The notes beneath the pieces were generated by a model. It was not told the DNA's origin. It was given only the letters and a program-made list of their open reading frames with translations, and did no database searches. Positions 1 to 21,960 of a DNA stretch of 64,000 nucleotides are shown piece by piece. The first letter of the stretch is position 1; each line of letters opens with the position of its first letter. Source of the DNA: Membranipora membranacea (Eukaryota > Bryozoa > Gymnolaemata > Cheilostomatida > Membraniporidae); NCBI GenBank assembly GCA_914767715.1, contig OU612071.1, positions 6,679,493 to 6,743,492 of the forward strand, given 5' to 3'. Both the position numbers and the translations under genes were made by a program.

Positions 1-185
1 ACTTCACTTCATAAAAATAGTATGTTAGTATAATCAATCACTTGGTATTGTTATAATAATAGAGGCATTATTTATGGAAAAATTCTTATAATTAAATTAG
101 CAAAAGAAATATTATTAGAATTTTTTTCCACACAAAACTCTCTGTTATGGTACTGAGTCACAAAATCAGACAGAAGTTTTTTATC

Positions 186-521
186 TCAAAAACACAAATG
201 ACCATTGATCCAACTTATATTGGCAAATGCATTCTTGATGTGATTCCTGACGCGCTGACAATCCACTCCAGGTAGTTTTGTGACCAGGGTAGGGTAGGGT
301 ATGGGGAAGGGTATGGGTAGGGGGGTAGGGTAGGTGGTTTCGTGATACCCACTTTCAACTGCATAATATTTACCAGAAGCCTCTGAAGGACCCGTGAGGA
401 GCAATTTTTTGGATCCTGTAGCATTAAGCACCAGAGGAAAAACCAACGTTTTAACATTGTTTAATAGCTTATTTAGGTTGCTTTGGTTAAATGGATGAGG
501 ATCCAATGTGATGCCTGCCAC
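186..521 (-). pseudogene. Exon-like fragment, unknown family
   Basis: An open frame on the minus strand follows an acceptor-like tgtgtggcag at about 513. It begins ITLDPHPFNQSNL and continues NVKTLVFPLVLNATGSKK and LLLTGPSEASGKYYAV, then runs through a GGGTA-type low-complexity tract read as Pro-rich. I do not recognise the family. A homologous but stop-broken copy lies in the opposite orientation at about 1131-1290, so this is a dispersed coding fragment rather than chance. There is no start codon and no convincing downstream exon, so it may be the last exon of a gene or a dead copy. Confidence 0.35.
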
Positions 522-1130
522 ACACAGAAAATACAGGTTATTTACTTCGGGAAGACCTTATGCTTCATGCCTAATAAAAAGACATTGGTATCAATGATAT
601 TAAGAGTTGCCCTCTCAGTCAGAATGCTTTATAATTACAAAATGTTATTACCAGCTGAGAAGACTTTTCGGGGAAACAGTAGAGTTGATACAAGCTGTTT
701 CGTGATATTCATGTATTAGCAGAGATGTATAGAACAATGCTACGCAGTGATTTTGTATCTATGTCACATAAATCATGACACAGTGCACAATTAAGGGACA
801 TTATTGCCCACGTCCAGTTATCATTGCCTCAAAATTGCTAATCTTAGAAGACATTTCCAGAGCAGCTGCTTCAAGATAGTGATAATCAACTAAACAAATA
901 GTGATATGAATACAGTGGACACCAAAGAACCATGCTACAGTCACAAACTATATGGAATTCAATATCTATCCCATCTAATCAGTCTCCGAAGTTTAGAGCA
1001 CTCACGACATACTAGAATTATAAGCATTCGGCCAGAGCGGGCAACTCCTACTATGATTGATACCAATGTTCTTTATTAGTCGTGACATGTAGCCTGGGGT
1101 CTCCTACAGTAAATAGAATGCCTATACTGC

Positions 1131-1290
1131 ATGTGGTTTGCATCACATTGAATCCTCATCCATTAAACCTAAGCGACCTAAATGAGCTAATAACAAATGC
1201 ATAAAAGATGATTTTCATCTAGTGTGCAACGCCACAGGAGACAGAAATTGCCCCACATGGGTGCTTCAGAGGTTTCCTGTAGATATTGTT
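1131..1290 (+). pseudogene. Broken copy of the 186-521 fragment
   Basis: The plus strand here (gcatcacattgaatcctcat and onward) aligns by eye with the minus strand of 186-521 across about 150 bases. The translation starts ITLNPHPLN like its relative and is then interrupted by stop codons. The two copies form an inverted pair about 0.6 kb apart. No function can be claimed. Confidence 0.4.
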
Positions 1291-1299
1291 AAGTTGGAA

Positions 1300-3486
1300 G
1301 TCCGATATGAACCATTGTTTCTGCACCACATCGTTCTAAAAAATCCTCCTTTAAGCCGATCATCCTGCCTATTATCAAAATAGCGTAATGCATGACATGA
1401 CATCATGCTGAAACCAATATTTTCAGAATCATGTTCGATTACATTTCCAACGATATACAAAACGCCCAAATCGGTCAACGCTGGTATTATCACCTTTACT
1501 ATTAACCCCATATAATTATAAGTCCACAGTGATGTTGTTAATTGTTTTTTTTGTGGGTTTTCCGGGTCTGAGGATATTATTACTCTATTGCAAATCGAAC
1601 TTCAAGGTTATACTTTCTCTGTATTATTTTCTGATAAATGGAATTTTTATCATTGCTCTATGCAAATTAGCAAAAATAAACACTTCTTTTTGGGGCATGG
1701 CGAAATGACAAGATTGAGATATGGTGCATGTGTTTAGATCAATTGCCATTACCTGCTAAGCGATCAGTGCTGCAGGCAAATAACTCTAGAATTACGCTGC
1801 ATAAATAGGGTCGCAATGATGGGAAGGAGTGAAATTGGGGAATGCAAGTGCATGACCTTGCCCAAAGCCCTCAAGTTGTGTATGACAAGTTTTCTTTATT
1901 AACTAGTGTTTAACCAATGAAAACTCAATATATTTTTCATTGTCTAGGAACCTAGTGCCAAGGCTCCAAATTATAAATATGATAGAATGGGCAAATTTAA
2001 TTCAAACATCCTTCTACAGCCATTGTAGACATGCATGAACTGATCCGAAACATTCAGATTATTTGGTTCTGCCAAGTTTTAATTTTTTGGTTGAGCGGGT
2101 CGAGCAACCATTTTCACATTATTCGCAACGACTGACACAAGCGAACAAGCAATATGAAACTAGATGTGAAATAATTTAAATTAAATTACACAGCTCAATA
2201 TGTTATTGGCATTGATATAGAATACTATATCTGACTCTTTCCCTCGAAGCTAAACAAGGTTGTTTTTTAGCTTCACTTCTTGATCACACGAAGAGACCAG
2301 GGTCAAAGGAATAACATTTATCTTCTGAGATTACTTCGTCTTGGCTTTCGAAAACTTGTAATGCCGGATAATTCAATATGGTAAATCTAGATAACTCCAC
2401 AATGTAGCCTGATTTTAGCTGTCTCCACTATGTCGATAAGGGAATCATATTGCGTACAGGGACTTTTCATTATACCCACACCATTTGAGATTCACCGGAA
2501 GAAAAAATTAAAATGGTGATACAAAAAGATCGATTTTGAAATGACATAATATAGATGATCTGAGTCTGAGAATACCACTAGATTATAACCAGCACAAAAT
2601 CTATCGTGATGATTAGGCGCTTTACTGAAGTTTGTACTGAGAACATCATATACCACTTAACAACATAAATATATACATTTATACATTTTCTTCATACAGG
2701 TAGCGCTATATAGCTCCTCACAGGTGAAAATATGTCATTTATGATTTTCCAGCAATGGACATCACTTTTAATTTGTTCATACTCGCGTCTTGCATCAACC
2801 AAAAACTGCTTTTTAATCTGTTTGACTTCATATCAACAACCTTTCTGTAACAGTGACAGCAACAGCCAGATTTGCTAGTATAGAAGTTTATGTCAATGGG
2901 AGGCAAGTTTTTGAGGTAGAGGGTAATAAAATTTAAACTTAATTAATTTAATTATTGTTTTGATAATACACACTCATGTCATATGTTTTTAGTTTAAAGT
3001 AGGTACAAAATATCACATTTAATTCACATTTGAAATTCCAATAATTCTAAATACTATAGGCGCATGCTATACTTTGATATTGTGCTTTGAAGTCCTTTCG
3101 AAGGTCATAAATTATTTATTCTCACTCAACAAATGTAAATTTGTGCTTCAACAAAAATCAATCATCATCAAAGTGAGTTAGCTAGTCATTAGTAGACTGC
3201 AAAGTTCAAGCACTTGTGTGGGCAGTGAGGACATAGCTATTAATCATAATAATATGATAAAAACACTCGTCAAAAAGCAAATCAAATCGTGCAAAACAGT
3301 CCATCCCAAACTCATGCAAAATTTAGAGAAGTGAGTTTGGTCTAATTGGCGTATGAATAATTGATGACTGTAACTTTTAAACAGCTTTCTATGCTTTTCA
3401 ACTCAAATAAATATATTGAAGTATTATTTTCCATTTCAATAACAACTGTATGACGTGTGAGATGGATCAGGTTCACCTTTGATTTA
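1300..3486. other. Intergenic, AT-rich, upstream of the lectin gene
   Basis: No open frame with protein-like composition, no recognisable repeat and no RNA gene was seen. The last few hundred bases should hold the promoter of the gene starting at 3487, but no core promoter motif can be defended. Confidence 0.4.
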
Positions 3487-12617
<9,131 letters not shown>

Positions 12618-12618
12618 A

Positions 12619-12846
12619 CAGGGCCGTAGTTTAGAACAAATGGTAGGGGAGGCAGAAGTCTGAGGCATGTCTGAAGCGTCACCAGTGAGCTTCTCCCCAA
12701 GCAGTTTAAGGCATACAAAAAGTAACTGGAAATCCAAAAGGAGCTGATTCTGACATGGATTATTCAATTATCGTGTTTTTAGGCCACTGTATTTAGCTTT
12801 CTAGGGGGGGCAGAGCGCCCCTGCCTCCCTTAGAACTACGACCCTG
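12619..12846. mobile_element. hAT-like terminal-inverted-repeat element (MITE)
   Basis: The left end CAGGGCCGTAGTTTAGAAC and the right end ...TAGAACTACGACCCTG are inverted repeats, and inner GC-rich blocks (GGGGAGGCAG and CTGCCTCCC) also pair. The length is 228 bp with no coding capacity. CAGGG ends are typical of hAT-derived MITEs. The flanks (cgtagac left, gatagac right) could be a degraded duplication. The element starts one base after the TAG stop of the lectin gene, so it should form the start of that gene's 3' UTR. Confidence 0.65.
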
Positions 12847-15705
12847 ATAGACAATCAAGAGAAGGACTGCCGAGAAATTGACTAACAAATCAATATGATA
12901 GATTGGCACACCTTTATTCCCTTTGATGACGTAGTAATATGTCTAATGACTTATTTCCTGAGTGCAGTTGAATGATATAAAAGATTTGTACCAATTGACA
13001 CATTAAACTTCATGTCACCATTTTAATAATTTATTGCAGTTAATGGACACTTCCAATGATTTTTTTTTCAGACTTTTATATAATCACTAATTTTTAATAT
13101 ATTATTATTAATATATTATTATATGAATAATACATATTAATATTAGTATATCATTAATAATATAATACTATATTAATATATTATTAAAATTAATTATATT
13201 AATATATTAATCACTAATACTTGGTACGCTCACCAAGTGTGAAAATACCGTAGTCAAAATCATAACATTCTTCAACACGGTTGGATGCCATATTGTCTGA
13301 CACTCACCAAAATGTCTGTTATCAAACTCTCAGTCCCAATAGACTGTATTAGTAATTTATTATTAGTTTTGACCCGGCAGTTTTTTAAATTGAGTGAACA
13401 TTTGGGAGTGTGAGACCCGAACACACAACACAAAGACTCAAGTAAAGAATCTAAAGATTGATATATTTATATATATATACATATTGCATTATGTGTTAAA
13501 ATCATGTGTTATTTTCTATTATGGTGTGTCATATTCATCATTGTCACAATAAATTTGTCTTGTTATCTCACTGTTCAATGACGATTGTATCGAACTCAGC
13601 CTGATAGAAAAAACTCATTTTCATTGCCTTTAAAGGATACCTGCAGACCAAACCATTCTATAGTCAGGTAAAGAGTACATCTGTATTCATTCAGCATTTC
13701 AATTCTCATGGTGTCCAATATTTTTACCCAAAGGGATTGGATCTACTCACAGAGAAAAGTGTCAAACAAGTTTCAACTTTGTGAGCAGATAGTATATTGT
13801 CGCAACTCCTTTTTCTTGTGGTTTTTACTCTTTGATAACACATAGCGCAATTGACTCGGCTAAACATTGCTCTCTAGCCCTTATGACATCATACAGCCCT
13901 AGGCATATCCTCATATGAAAAACTGAAGCAATTTTAAAATTGACAAATGATTTTGGAATCGTGTGCACCTACCAATAGACAGGACAACTCAAAATATGCA
14001 CAAACTTTTTATCAATCGAGTGGTAGAAAAAAATGATGCCCACTTAAGTTAAACTTCATATCATTATATTGCCAATTTTTAGTTCAAGTGTAGTATGGAA
14101 ACATTTTTAGCTTTAAAACCTTAGCAATGGAACTTGTCTTCACATTCCTTTTGCAGGCAGATATTCAGATATTATGACTGGAAGCCAAACTGTCACACAA
14201 AAAAGTGCAAGGAACTTCAGGAGAGCCCTAGGACCTAGATAATTTGAGAGATGTAACATTCTGTAGGCTTTGCCAGAAAATGATAAGATAAGAATTATTT
14301 CAAAACCCTCTACAGAAAGATTTTGAGAAATCGTTATGATGGAGTAGTTTGGCAATAATGAGCATGAATAAAAGTCATGAAAGTAAAAATAAAACAGTGA
14401 GGAGAATCATTGCAAACATTAAATGTAATTATGAAATGTATTTGATATAAAAGCTAATTCAAATTAATTAGTGGTTCGGCGGACAGAGGTGTATGCATGT
14501 CATCTCGCTCTTAGAGATGGTGTACAGGTATTGGGTGTTATAATGTCAAAGAGTGGATGGTCAATGCTGTTCATGATCTTGAGATAGTGGCTACTGCTCA
14601 AGTCAGTTGAATGTGACTCTATTGTCGGCAGCTAGAGCATCGGGACGGTTGCAGTAGGATAATAGTTGAGCCACTTATGATATGAGGGACTTGTTTGAAA
14701 TTACCATTACTTTAGAGCTTCAGTTCATCACTTTTTAAAGTTGTCCAGTATCAGTCAGAGACCATCAGGGTCAGTCAGAGTGGAAATCATCAAAAATTCA
14801 AACTAAATGAGCCCAGTTTTATTTTCATCAAGAGAGAGGACAACTCTCATCAAATGAAAATTTCGACTATTAACTAGCCAATATGTTGCCACCAATCAGA
14901 ATCAGCACATTTGCTAACTGCTGACACCTTTCCAGCCTTTTATCACACAATGAAAGTCTTAAGCCTAAATCCTACTGAATTAGTCTCCTCAAGGAAACCT
15001 CTAGTGTGCGTTCCTGGAATCAACTCAGAGGATAATGCCTAGATCTGATGAGTCCTGACATTTTGAGGTCAACCGTAACGATTTAATTAATGTTAAATTA
15101 AGTTCAATTCAGAATTGACAATACAATTGGGAATTGTAGGCGCTTACTAATAGATTTGACAACTCCGGATGTTTTCAAGAAAAACTAGCAGTATTGTCGA
15201 TTTATAGAGTGAAATATGGTAGAGCATGTTGTATGCAGCTTTAAGTTCTTGGTGTCTCAGAGAAGAGCAAGATAAATTTTTAGAGATAATAATATGCTGG
15301 AGCCTAGCAACTTATCCTCCGAGTCATTTGACAATTGTCACAATTTGTCACAGTCAAAGCCTGAAACTGAAATATAAGGATGACAAGAGCACAAAAGACA
15401 AGTACTAACACATTTGTAAAATTAGCTTCGGCTATATACATTAAAGCAGTCACAGGCCATTATAGTACAGAAATTGTAATCAATATGTTAATTACCTTAG
15501 TCAACATTAGCCTGACCCTGACCCTAGAGTATAATGAACCCTTCATTCAAGTTATGTTATTTGAGGATATACCAGAAATGCATCGTCAATCATGACTCAA
15601 TAATGGCTGGTACGATAGCCCTATAATTTACTCAAATAATTACAGCACTGTCATAACAGCAATTTATTCGCTATAGAACTATAAGTGATGGAAAGTTACA
15701 GTGAC
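12847..15705. other. Intergenic between the lectin and tyrosinase genes
   Basis: Contains an AT-only tract at about 13080-13215 (TAATATATTA-type) and an ATTAAA at 13002-13007 that could serve as a variant poly(A) signal for the lectin gene. The rest shows no coding signal. The two genes converge on this spacer. Confidence 0.45.
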
Positions 15706-15711
15706 TTTATT
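15706..15711 (-). terminator. Poly(A) signal candidate of the tyrosinase gene
   Basis: AATAAA on the minus strand, about 180 bases after the stop codon. A second one lies at 15663-15668. Confidence 0.45.
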
Positions 15712-15888
15712 ACATCAGAATAGAACATAATATATATAAATAGTTTTCATTTCATGAGACAATTGCTGACAGGAAAAAAAACTCAACGGGATAATAATGG
15801 TAATATCAGCTTATATACAAATAAAGTAACCCGCAGTCGGGTGCTAGTTAAATTATGTAAGTGTCCTTGACTTTCCAAGTGGATGAGC

Positions 15889-18485
15889 TTATGCTACGGC
15901 CTGTTGCCCCATTGCTCCTAAAAGCTCCTGCTCATAAGATGTTATGAGATGAATAGTTGGTTTGAAACTTCCCTTGCCAGCTGCAAAGACTACTGGTTCT
16001 CCCTGGACAACTCTCGTCTGGATAAGCTTGCCAGTCTCAGGGTCCTTGCTGGCTATGATGATGACAACATTGGACAAGTCCTTAAGGTTAGGGAGGATGG
16101 GGTTGACTGCAAAGCACACTGCCATGTTTGGACGTTGCATGCAGTTGCTGCATACCTCTTGGGTCCATCTACTAAGAACACCTCTTTGACCAATGTAGTG
16201 AAGCTTGTCAGCCTTTTTGTAGAAGGCTTGCACTAAGAACGATCCGTCTACGCTGTTCTTGTTGATGTTCTTCACGCTCAGGTAGTTTCTGACTCTGAAT
16301 CTGTCTCGCCCAAGCTTGACAAACGCAGGCTCATCTTCACCCTTGTCAGTCAACTTGTACTGCAGAGGAACGATTGGGGACTCAGGTGTAGCAGGAGCAA
16401 AATGGGTACTATCGAAAGACACAACCAGAGGCTTCTTGGCAGCTTGAACTGCATTCTCCAATTTTGGGACCATATCTTCCCATGATTTGCCTTCAAGCTC
16501 AACAAACTTATGGGTGGTGGCGCTGGCTGGCCATGCCTCTTGGTCAAGGGATCCAATTGAGTACTCATAGCCCAGTTTCTCAATATTGAAGCAGTCAGAG
16601 GATGTCATGAGTGCTCCTGTTGAAACATTGGTATAGGGGTGAAGGGCTGTCTGGAAGTTCAGCTGTTGCCCAGGAGTTTGGTAAGGGGTCGGGCCTTGGC
16701 CAGCATTGGTCAAACCGGTGTCAGTAGAGGACTCTTCAAGAGGAATACTGGTAGTGTGTCCCCATTTCTTCTGCCAGACCCAGAACATACGATCCACATT
16801 ACAATGATGCATGAAGAAACATGGATCGAATGCAGCTGTTTCATTTTCACCCATGTCCCCATTGGCTCCACCAATCAAACCGAAATACATGATATTTCCA
16901 ACATCATCAACCTTGACACTGCCATCTTCCTGAACAAAGGGCAGAGAAAAACCTCCAACAGACAGATGGATCTCATTGTGAGCCTGCTCAAGACAAAACT
17001 GAGAACCCGCAGATGAGGAAGTGTTAGAGAACTTGTTATAGGAGGAGAGCTCTAGAGCTTTCTTGTACTCATCTGAGATGCTGTTGTAGGTGCCTATGTT
17101 GACTCCAACTCCCCCTTCAGTTAGCCAATAGCGAACATTGGCAGCAAGCATTGTATCAGGATCTGTGTTGAGGCCATCGATATACTGATTGTGTTTATCA
17201 GCAGTATCTTTTGCAGCAGTAGGGTTTGATATACCGGAAAAGGGATAGCGAACAGTGGTATAGCCCTTGGGTTTGACATAATACTTAGCATTAGCATCAG
17301 GATTGTCCGCTTCTGCGGGTTCAGTTATTGCTACAGGAAGAGTGAAATTTAGCAAAGGGTTTGGAATGCCAGAGACACCATCAATAGTGACGGTTTTTTC
17401 TAAGAGAAGAGGGGGCAACCCAGAGGCGATCTTTGCCTCACTGGTCTGGTCCCAATATGGCAACATGACATCACCACCTGGTACCGCTGCCTGCAAAGAT
17501 TGCTCCAACTTTAAACAATAGAACCTGTGCCATGTTGGGAAGAGAACGTTGCCATGCTGGCAATAGCCATCCCATGCAGCGTTGCCTTCATCATTGGGTG
17601 AGATCTGATAAGGAGGGACCTCCCGTTTCTTGTAGGGCATTCCATGATAAGAGGCAATAGACCAAAAAGAAGACGGGTTGTCTGCAGGTAGTTCCTTTAC
17701 GATCTTTAGAGCTTTCAGGAAGTCATTCTTCTTCTGCGAGTTCTCAGCAATCTCAAGCTCTCTCAGTGACAAACGTGTCTTCACTCTACAACATATCAGA
17801 AATGGATATCAGCAATTCAGATTACCAATATTTAGGTTATGGTTTTTTTCATCAAAATTGTATTTTTATTCTCTTGTAATGGTTGTCTTTCCAAAATAAA
17901 AAGGAAGACCACTGCGGCGTAAGTAAATCCTTGCTTTTTTGGATGGGAGGTGTACAAAAAACTTGTCAACTCTTGCAAATGACAAGTTGTCCCCTCATAA
18001 AATTGAGTAGAAAAGTCTATGAAATCACGGGATCAATTTGATCGGAAGATCAAAATCCTGATAACTGCGCGATATAAAAAGTGTCCCCTCGAAAAGATGA
18101 CTCTTGTAAGATCTCAAGTTTTCCACTTATCCTATCCAAATCGAGTAACTATTTCTACCCAATTGCAATCGATGTGTTCTATTCCTTACCATCCACCAAT
18201 TGAATGAAATAACTTGTTTTCAATACTATTCAAGAAAAACAGTGCATTTAATATTGATTTAAGTCCTATATAGCTATAGTTAAAATAGCTTTGTTAACCT
18301 AAAATCAACAAGCAGAGTGGTTGACAAAATGCAGGAATGCTCAATAGTTTGATCCTTCTGCCTGCATCCAATTTTGCCCCCCTCCCCCCTCAAATGGAGC
18401 AAATCAAATGTACGAAAAACGGGATCGACCTAAATATAGCAATTTCTTTGTGTTTAACTTACCCAGTTGGTGGATTGATAGACAT
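15889..18485 (-). CDS. Tyrosinase, fungal-like type-3 copper oxidase
   Basis: Exon 1 is 18463-18485 (MSINPPTG) and exon 2 is 15889-17785; the intron is phase 2 and the protein is 639 aa. The CuA site shows YHGMPY (His about 55), then YCQHGNVLFPTWHR with His about 85 and 94. Cys about 83 in the Cys-x-His arrangement is the one that forms a thioether with a copper ligand in fungal and molluscan enzymes. The CuB site shows QAHNEIHLSVGG (His about 277 and 281) and DPCFFMHHCNVDRMF. The family oxidises phenols to quinones for pigment, cross-linking or defence. A long C-terminal part of about 270 aa follows the copper domain, as in fungal latent enzymes, and includes CSNCMQRPNMAVC. There is no signal peptide or membrane segment, so the enzyme is likely cytosolic. 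All copper ligands look intact, and no frameshift is present. Tyrosinase versus catechol oxidase activity is not decidable here. Confidence 0.92.
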
Positions 18486-19105
18486 GACAGATTCTGTAAG
18501 TACAACTTAGTAGTGGAAACTTTTCTTCAATTTTCCTTGTCACCTTCACCCGGAGGTAAATAATAAAATAGCATAAGCAAAGACAAAATAGCATTCAGAA
18601 AGACAAATTTAATACGGTCTACATTGCCAGTATCGGAAAACTCTTTCTGTATGTATTTGGAAGTTGACAAAGTATACATCAAATCGAAAAATTATATCCA
18701 AATGAAAAAGAGAACCTTATAATCCGAATTGGTAGAAAACCGGGAGGAGGTCAAAACAGATGTGAAATTTAGGAGAGAGCTACAAGTTGTAGTAGTTATT
18801 GTGTCCACTTGCTGCTCAAGTCAGAGCACGACTGGATGACCAGTACGACAGAGCTACTGCCTGCAAATGCAAGCACCGATGAGCAAGATAGACATTATGA
18901 CGCCGCAGTCAGGGTTTTAGATTCAGATTCTCAAGGCACAAATTCACAGAGTCGCAGCTAAGATGTCATGAGCCCCAAAGTGAACAATCCCAAAATACCT
19001 AATTTCATTCAGTTACACGTTAGAAATTCCAAAAAGAAGGGAACAAAAGTATGTTAGCTCCATACATATAACAAGAACCTGCACTGTCGAAATAAATCAA
19101 CCCAC

Positions 19106-19222
19106 CTGGTTTTGTGCAGTCCACAGTGCTGTATTGAACCCTTGATAGCTGGGTGCCTTCTGATATATAAACTTCCTGATCTCCATATTTATATAGTCTC
19201 TCATAAAGGCAGTCTAACTTCC
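19106..19222 (-). other. Orphan exon candidate, cysteine-containing
   Basis: On the minus strand an acceptor (cgcttgcag) and a donor (gtgggt) bound 117 nt that are open in a phase 1-1 frame: KLDCLYERLYKYGDQEVYI and SEGTQLSRVQYSTVDCTKPG. Phase 1-1 and the two cysteines suggest an extracellular module, but no neighbouring exons were found. It could be a gene relic or chance. Confidence 0.25.
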
Positions 19223-19479
19223 CTGCAAGCGGATAATTAATTTGACTGCTAATGGCTAAATATGATGTCATAGTGTTAGTCATCACAGGCAGTTTTACTT
19301 CCTCATAGCTTTGTGGCAATGACAGCTTCTATGATTTGGCTTGTCAAGCTGTTATTAATTATGCTATGAAAATTTGTTACAAGAGTGTGTCGTAAGACTA
19401 ATGTGTACTTTTCTTAAAATTTAGAGAGGATATGTAAACTGTCATGCACACGTGATGCTAGCAGAAATTCAATGTTTTA

Positions 19480-19580
19480 TTGTATGAAACAATATATTTC
19501 TTTCATACAATAAAACAATAAAACAATAAAACAATAAAACAATAAAACAATAAAACAATAAAACAATAAAACAATAAAAA
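19480..19580. repeat. Hairpin plus (AATAAAAC)n repeat
   Basis: About nine copies of an 8-bp unit AATAAAAC occupy 19508-19579. Immediately before them is a short inverted repeat, TTGTATGAAA ... TTTCATACAA. No coding capacity. Confidence 0.9.
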
Positions 19581-20269
19581 TAGTTCCTCAAAAGCGGATA
19601 AGTTGACTGTAGTTTTTTTAAGGAATCTGATATTGTCATGTGATAACACAAATGGATCAAAAGGTGCTCCAGTTAAAATGGGACTAAAAATATTTCATAT
19701 AGCATCAGGGTCTAAATTTATTGGATATTTGTGCTTCAAAGTCTAATATTTGAATTAATTTGCATTTGTCAACTCAGTTTTGTCTTCAGGCTGGGAAAAA
19801 GTCTTTGTGCAGACTTGTGATACAGAAAACTGTGTGCAATTAGCATAATGATTGTTATTACAGTATGACACGAAATAATGAAAGAAGCTGTGACATCTCT
19901 TCTCAGTGCGACCTCGCTTTGGTCTAAAATTGCTGACTGTGCGAGAAGATGTTTTGTGTCGAGACTATGCTTTTCATGCTAGGCCTCATAATTTTCTTGG
20001 CAGTTGGCCAATCCTTGTTACAATCCTGGCTCCATTGTTGGCATGGGGTTATATTTAAATGTTATGTGTTGGCTCAACAGGTGAGCATGCTTGCTATTCA
20101 ATGCCAGGCGATTGGTGCTGCAGGAGTCTGGGTTTCGACTCAACTCGACTTGTGAGGCTTGCAAGGATGATTGTACCAGCCTCCAGCAATCTTGGGTGCT
20201 ATGACAATCCTCCATGAAGTTATATTCATGGCATCCACTGAGTAGAAGAAAACACACCAAGGGGATTCC

Positions 20270-21262
20270 GTATCAAAATGCCATGGTCAAAATGCCATTG
20301 GGACAAAATGCCAGTGACATTACGCTATTGCTATAATGCCACTGCCACAATCCCATGGGTGATCACGCCACTGCACACTATACCAATGCCAAAATACCAG
20401 TTCTACAAAACGCCAGTTGTGTCATAATACCAGACAACAGACAACATCCCAAATAACATTGCTACATAATACCAAAATATGAAACCAATGTAGATCAACC
20501 CACGCTGTATTTCTTTGTTAGTTATATTACAGCTGCTAGTTGCTTGGTTAGAGTAGGAGGTGGTTCAGCTGGTTATAGCCCTCTCCTTCACTGTTCAAGT
20601 CTCAAAGTTTCTTCGTTTGAATTTTGATGATTTCTTGGGTTTGCTGGGCCCCGTGCGTACTGTTTTGTGTTGCAGAAATTGCAGCCAACTACTGTGCCGC
20701 CAACTCTGTGGGATATGGCAAATTAATTGACTCTCTAAATTGCACCAACTTCATATGAACAAAACTTGGTAATAATCCAGATTTATTGTCATATTGTTCA
20801 AAGAATAATTGGGAAATATTTGTTACAAGTCACTAGCTCTCAGTTTGTGAACCCCAACAAATTCCAGATATCATCAAAATTGAGCGGAAAAACTTTATGA
20901 CCTGCAGGGTGTAGGCGACGGCTCTACAGCTGACCCACCTCCTCTTCAGACCGAGCAACTCACAATTGTAATACAACTAACACACAAAACAATACAGCAA
21001 TCTCCTTTGGTACATATTTTGGCATTATTGGCAATGGTATTTTGGGCTATGGTATGTTGTCCCACATGGTATTATGTCTAATCCACTGGTATTTTGACAC
21101 AACTGACGTTTTCTACAATTGTTATTTTGGCATTGGTATAGTTTGCAGCGGTGTTATCACCGATGGCATTATGGCCATGGCATTATGGCAATACGATTAT
21201 GTCACTGACATTTTGTCCCAATGGCATTTTGACCATGGCATCTTGGCCGGGTACTTGGCATG
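20270..21262. mobile_element. Foldback element with about 380-bp inverted arms
   Basis: The left arm (about 20270-20650) matches the reverse complement of the right arm (about 20860-21262) with roughly 80% identity by eye. The outer 220 bases of each arm are built of short direct repeats of the type CAAAATGCCANTGG. The inner part of each arm carries the same head as the local SINEs (gaggaggtgg, TCAGCTG). The roughly 200-bp centre has no convincing open frame. Non-autonomous; the superfamily cannot be assigned. Confidence 0.75.
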
Positions 21263-21408
21263 ATTGGCACTACATTTGTATGTTCAACCCATCCACAATA
21301 TTACATATTTTCAACCATCTTTTTTCATTGCTAACCCAAAGCTCAAACCTTGATTAATCTAGGAATTAGGTATTCTTTGTGGCTCTGTTTTGTTTCCTTT
21401 ATCAGATC

Positions 21409-21960
21409 TATTATTATTATCTTTATTACTAACCATTGGCAGCAGACTAAAAATTAGCAGCGACCCATATAGGTTTTTGTAGAAAAAGAGGAGGCATCCT
21501 GGGTATAAAAAGTGAAACATAAAAACTGATCAGTTTAGTATATTCTTTGTAATTAATACAGCCGGCATTGCTATACTTCATTAGTACTGTGCTCGGTCTC
21601 AGAGCAGAGCTACACTTGGTGTCTGTCTGGCGTTGTTTTAGTCTGGCTGATTGGCGTAGAGTAGAAGGGATTGGCTGTAGCAGGTTGTTGTTGCAGTGTG
21701 CTGGGTTTCCGACTTTTCTAGCATAATCAGTACATGATTTATCTAGAAATGTGGCGAGCGAGATGATGTTAAGAGCAGACAGGCGCTCTTCATAGCTATC
21801 GTGTTCCAGGCAGATCTGCAGTCTGCATACATTTTCATCCAAACCTTCCCAATTCTGACCAGTTTTCACCAGGCCGCATACTCAAGAAGAAAGGCTGCCA
21901 CAGCAGTTTCTGTCGCTGAGGTATTTTTTTACTGAGATTGCCGCACCCTGCTTTTCAATG
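21409..21960 (-). pseudogene. LINE fragment, C-terminal end of reverse transcriptase ORF
   Basis: The minus strand encodes the end of a non-LTR retrotransposon ORF: YEERLSALNIISLATF matches the common 'Y..RL..L.L..L' block, followed by YARKVGNPAHC and LRQSARLKQ. The upstream LEYAAW block, typical of this region, is in a shifted frame. The 3' side ends in a TTATTA-rich tail. It is 5'-truncated and dead. Confidence 0.6.

Noticed and set aside
15949-17899. Plus-strand open frames across the tyrosinase gene
   Set aside because: Antisense shadows of the 15889-17785 exon, without family resemblance.
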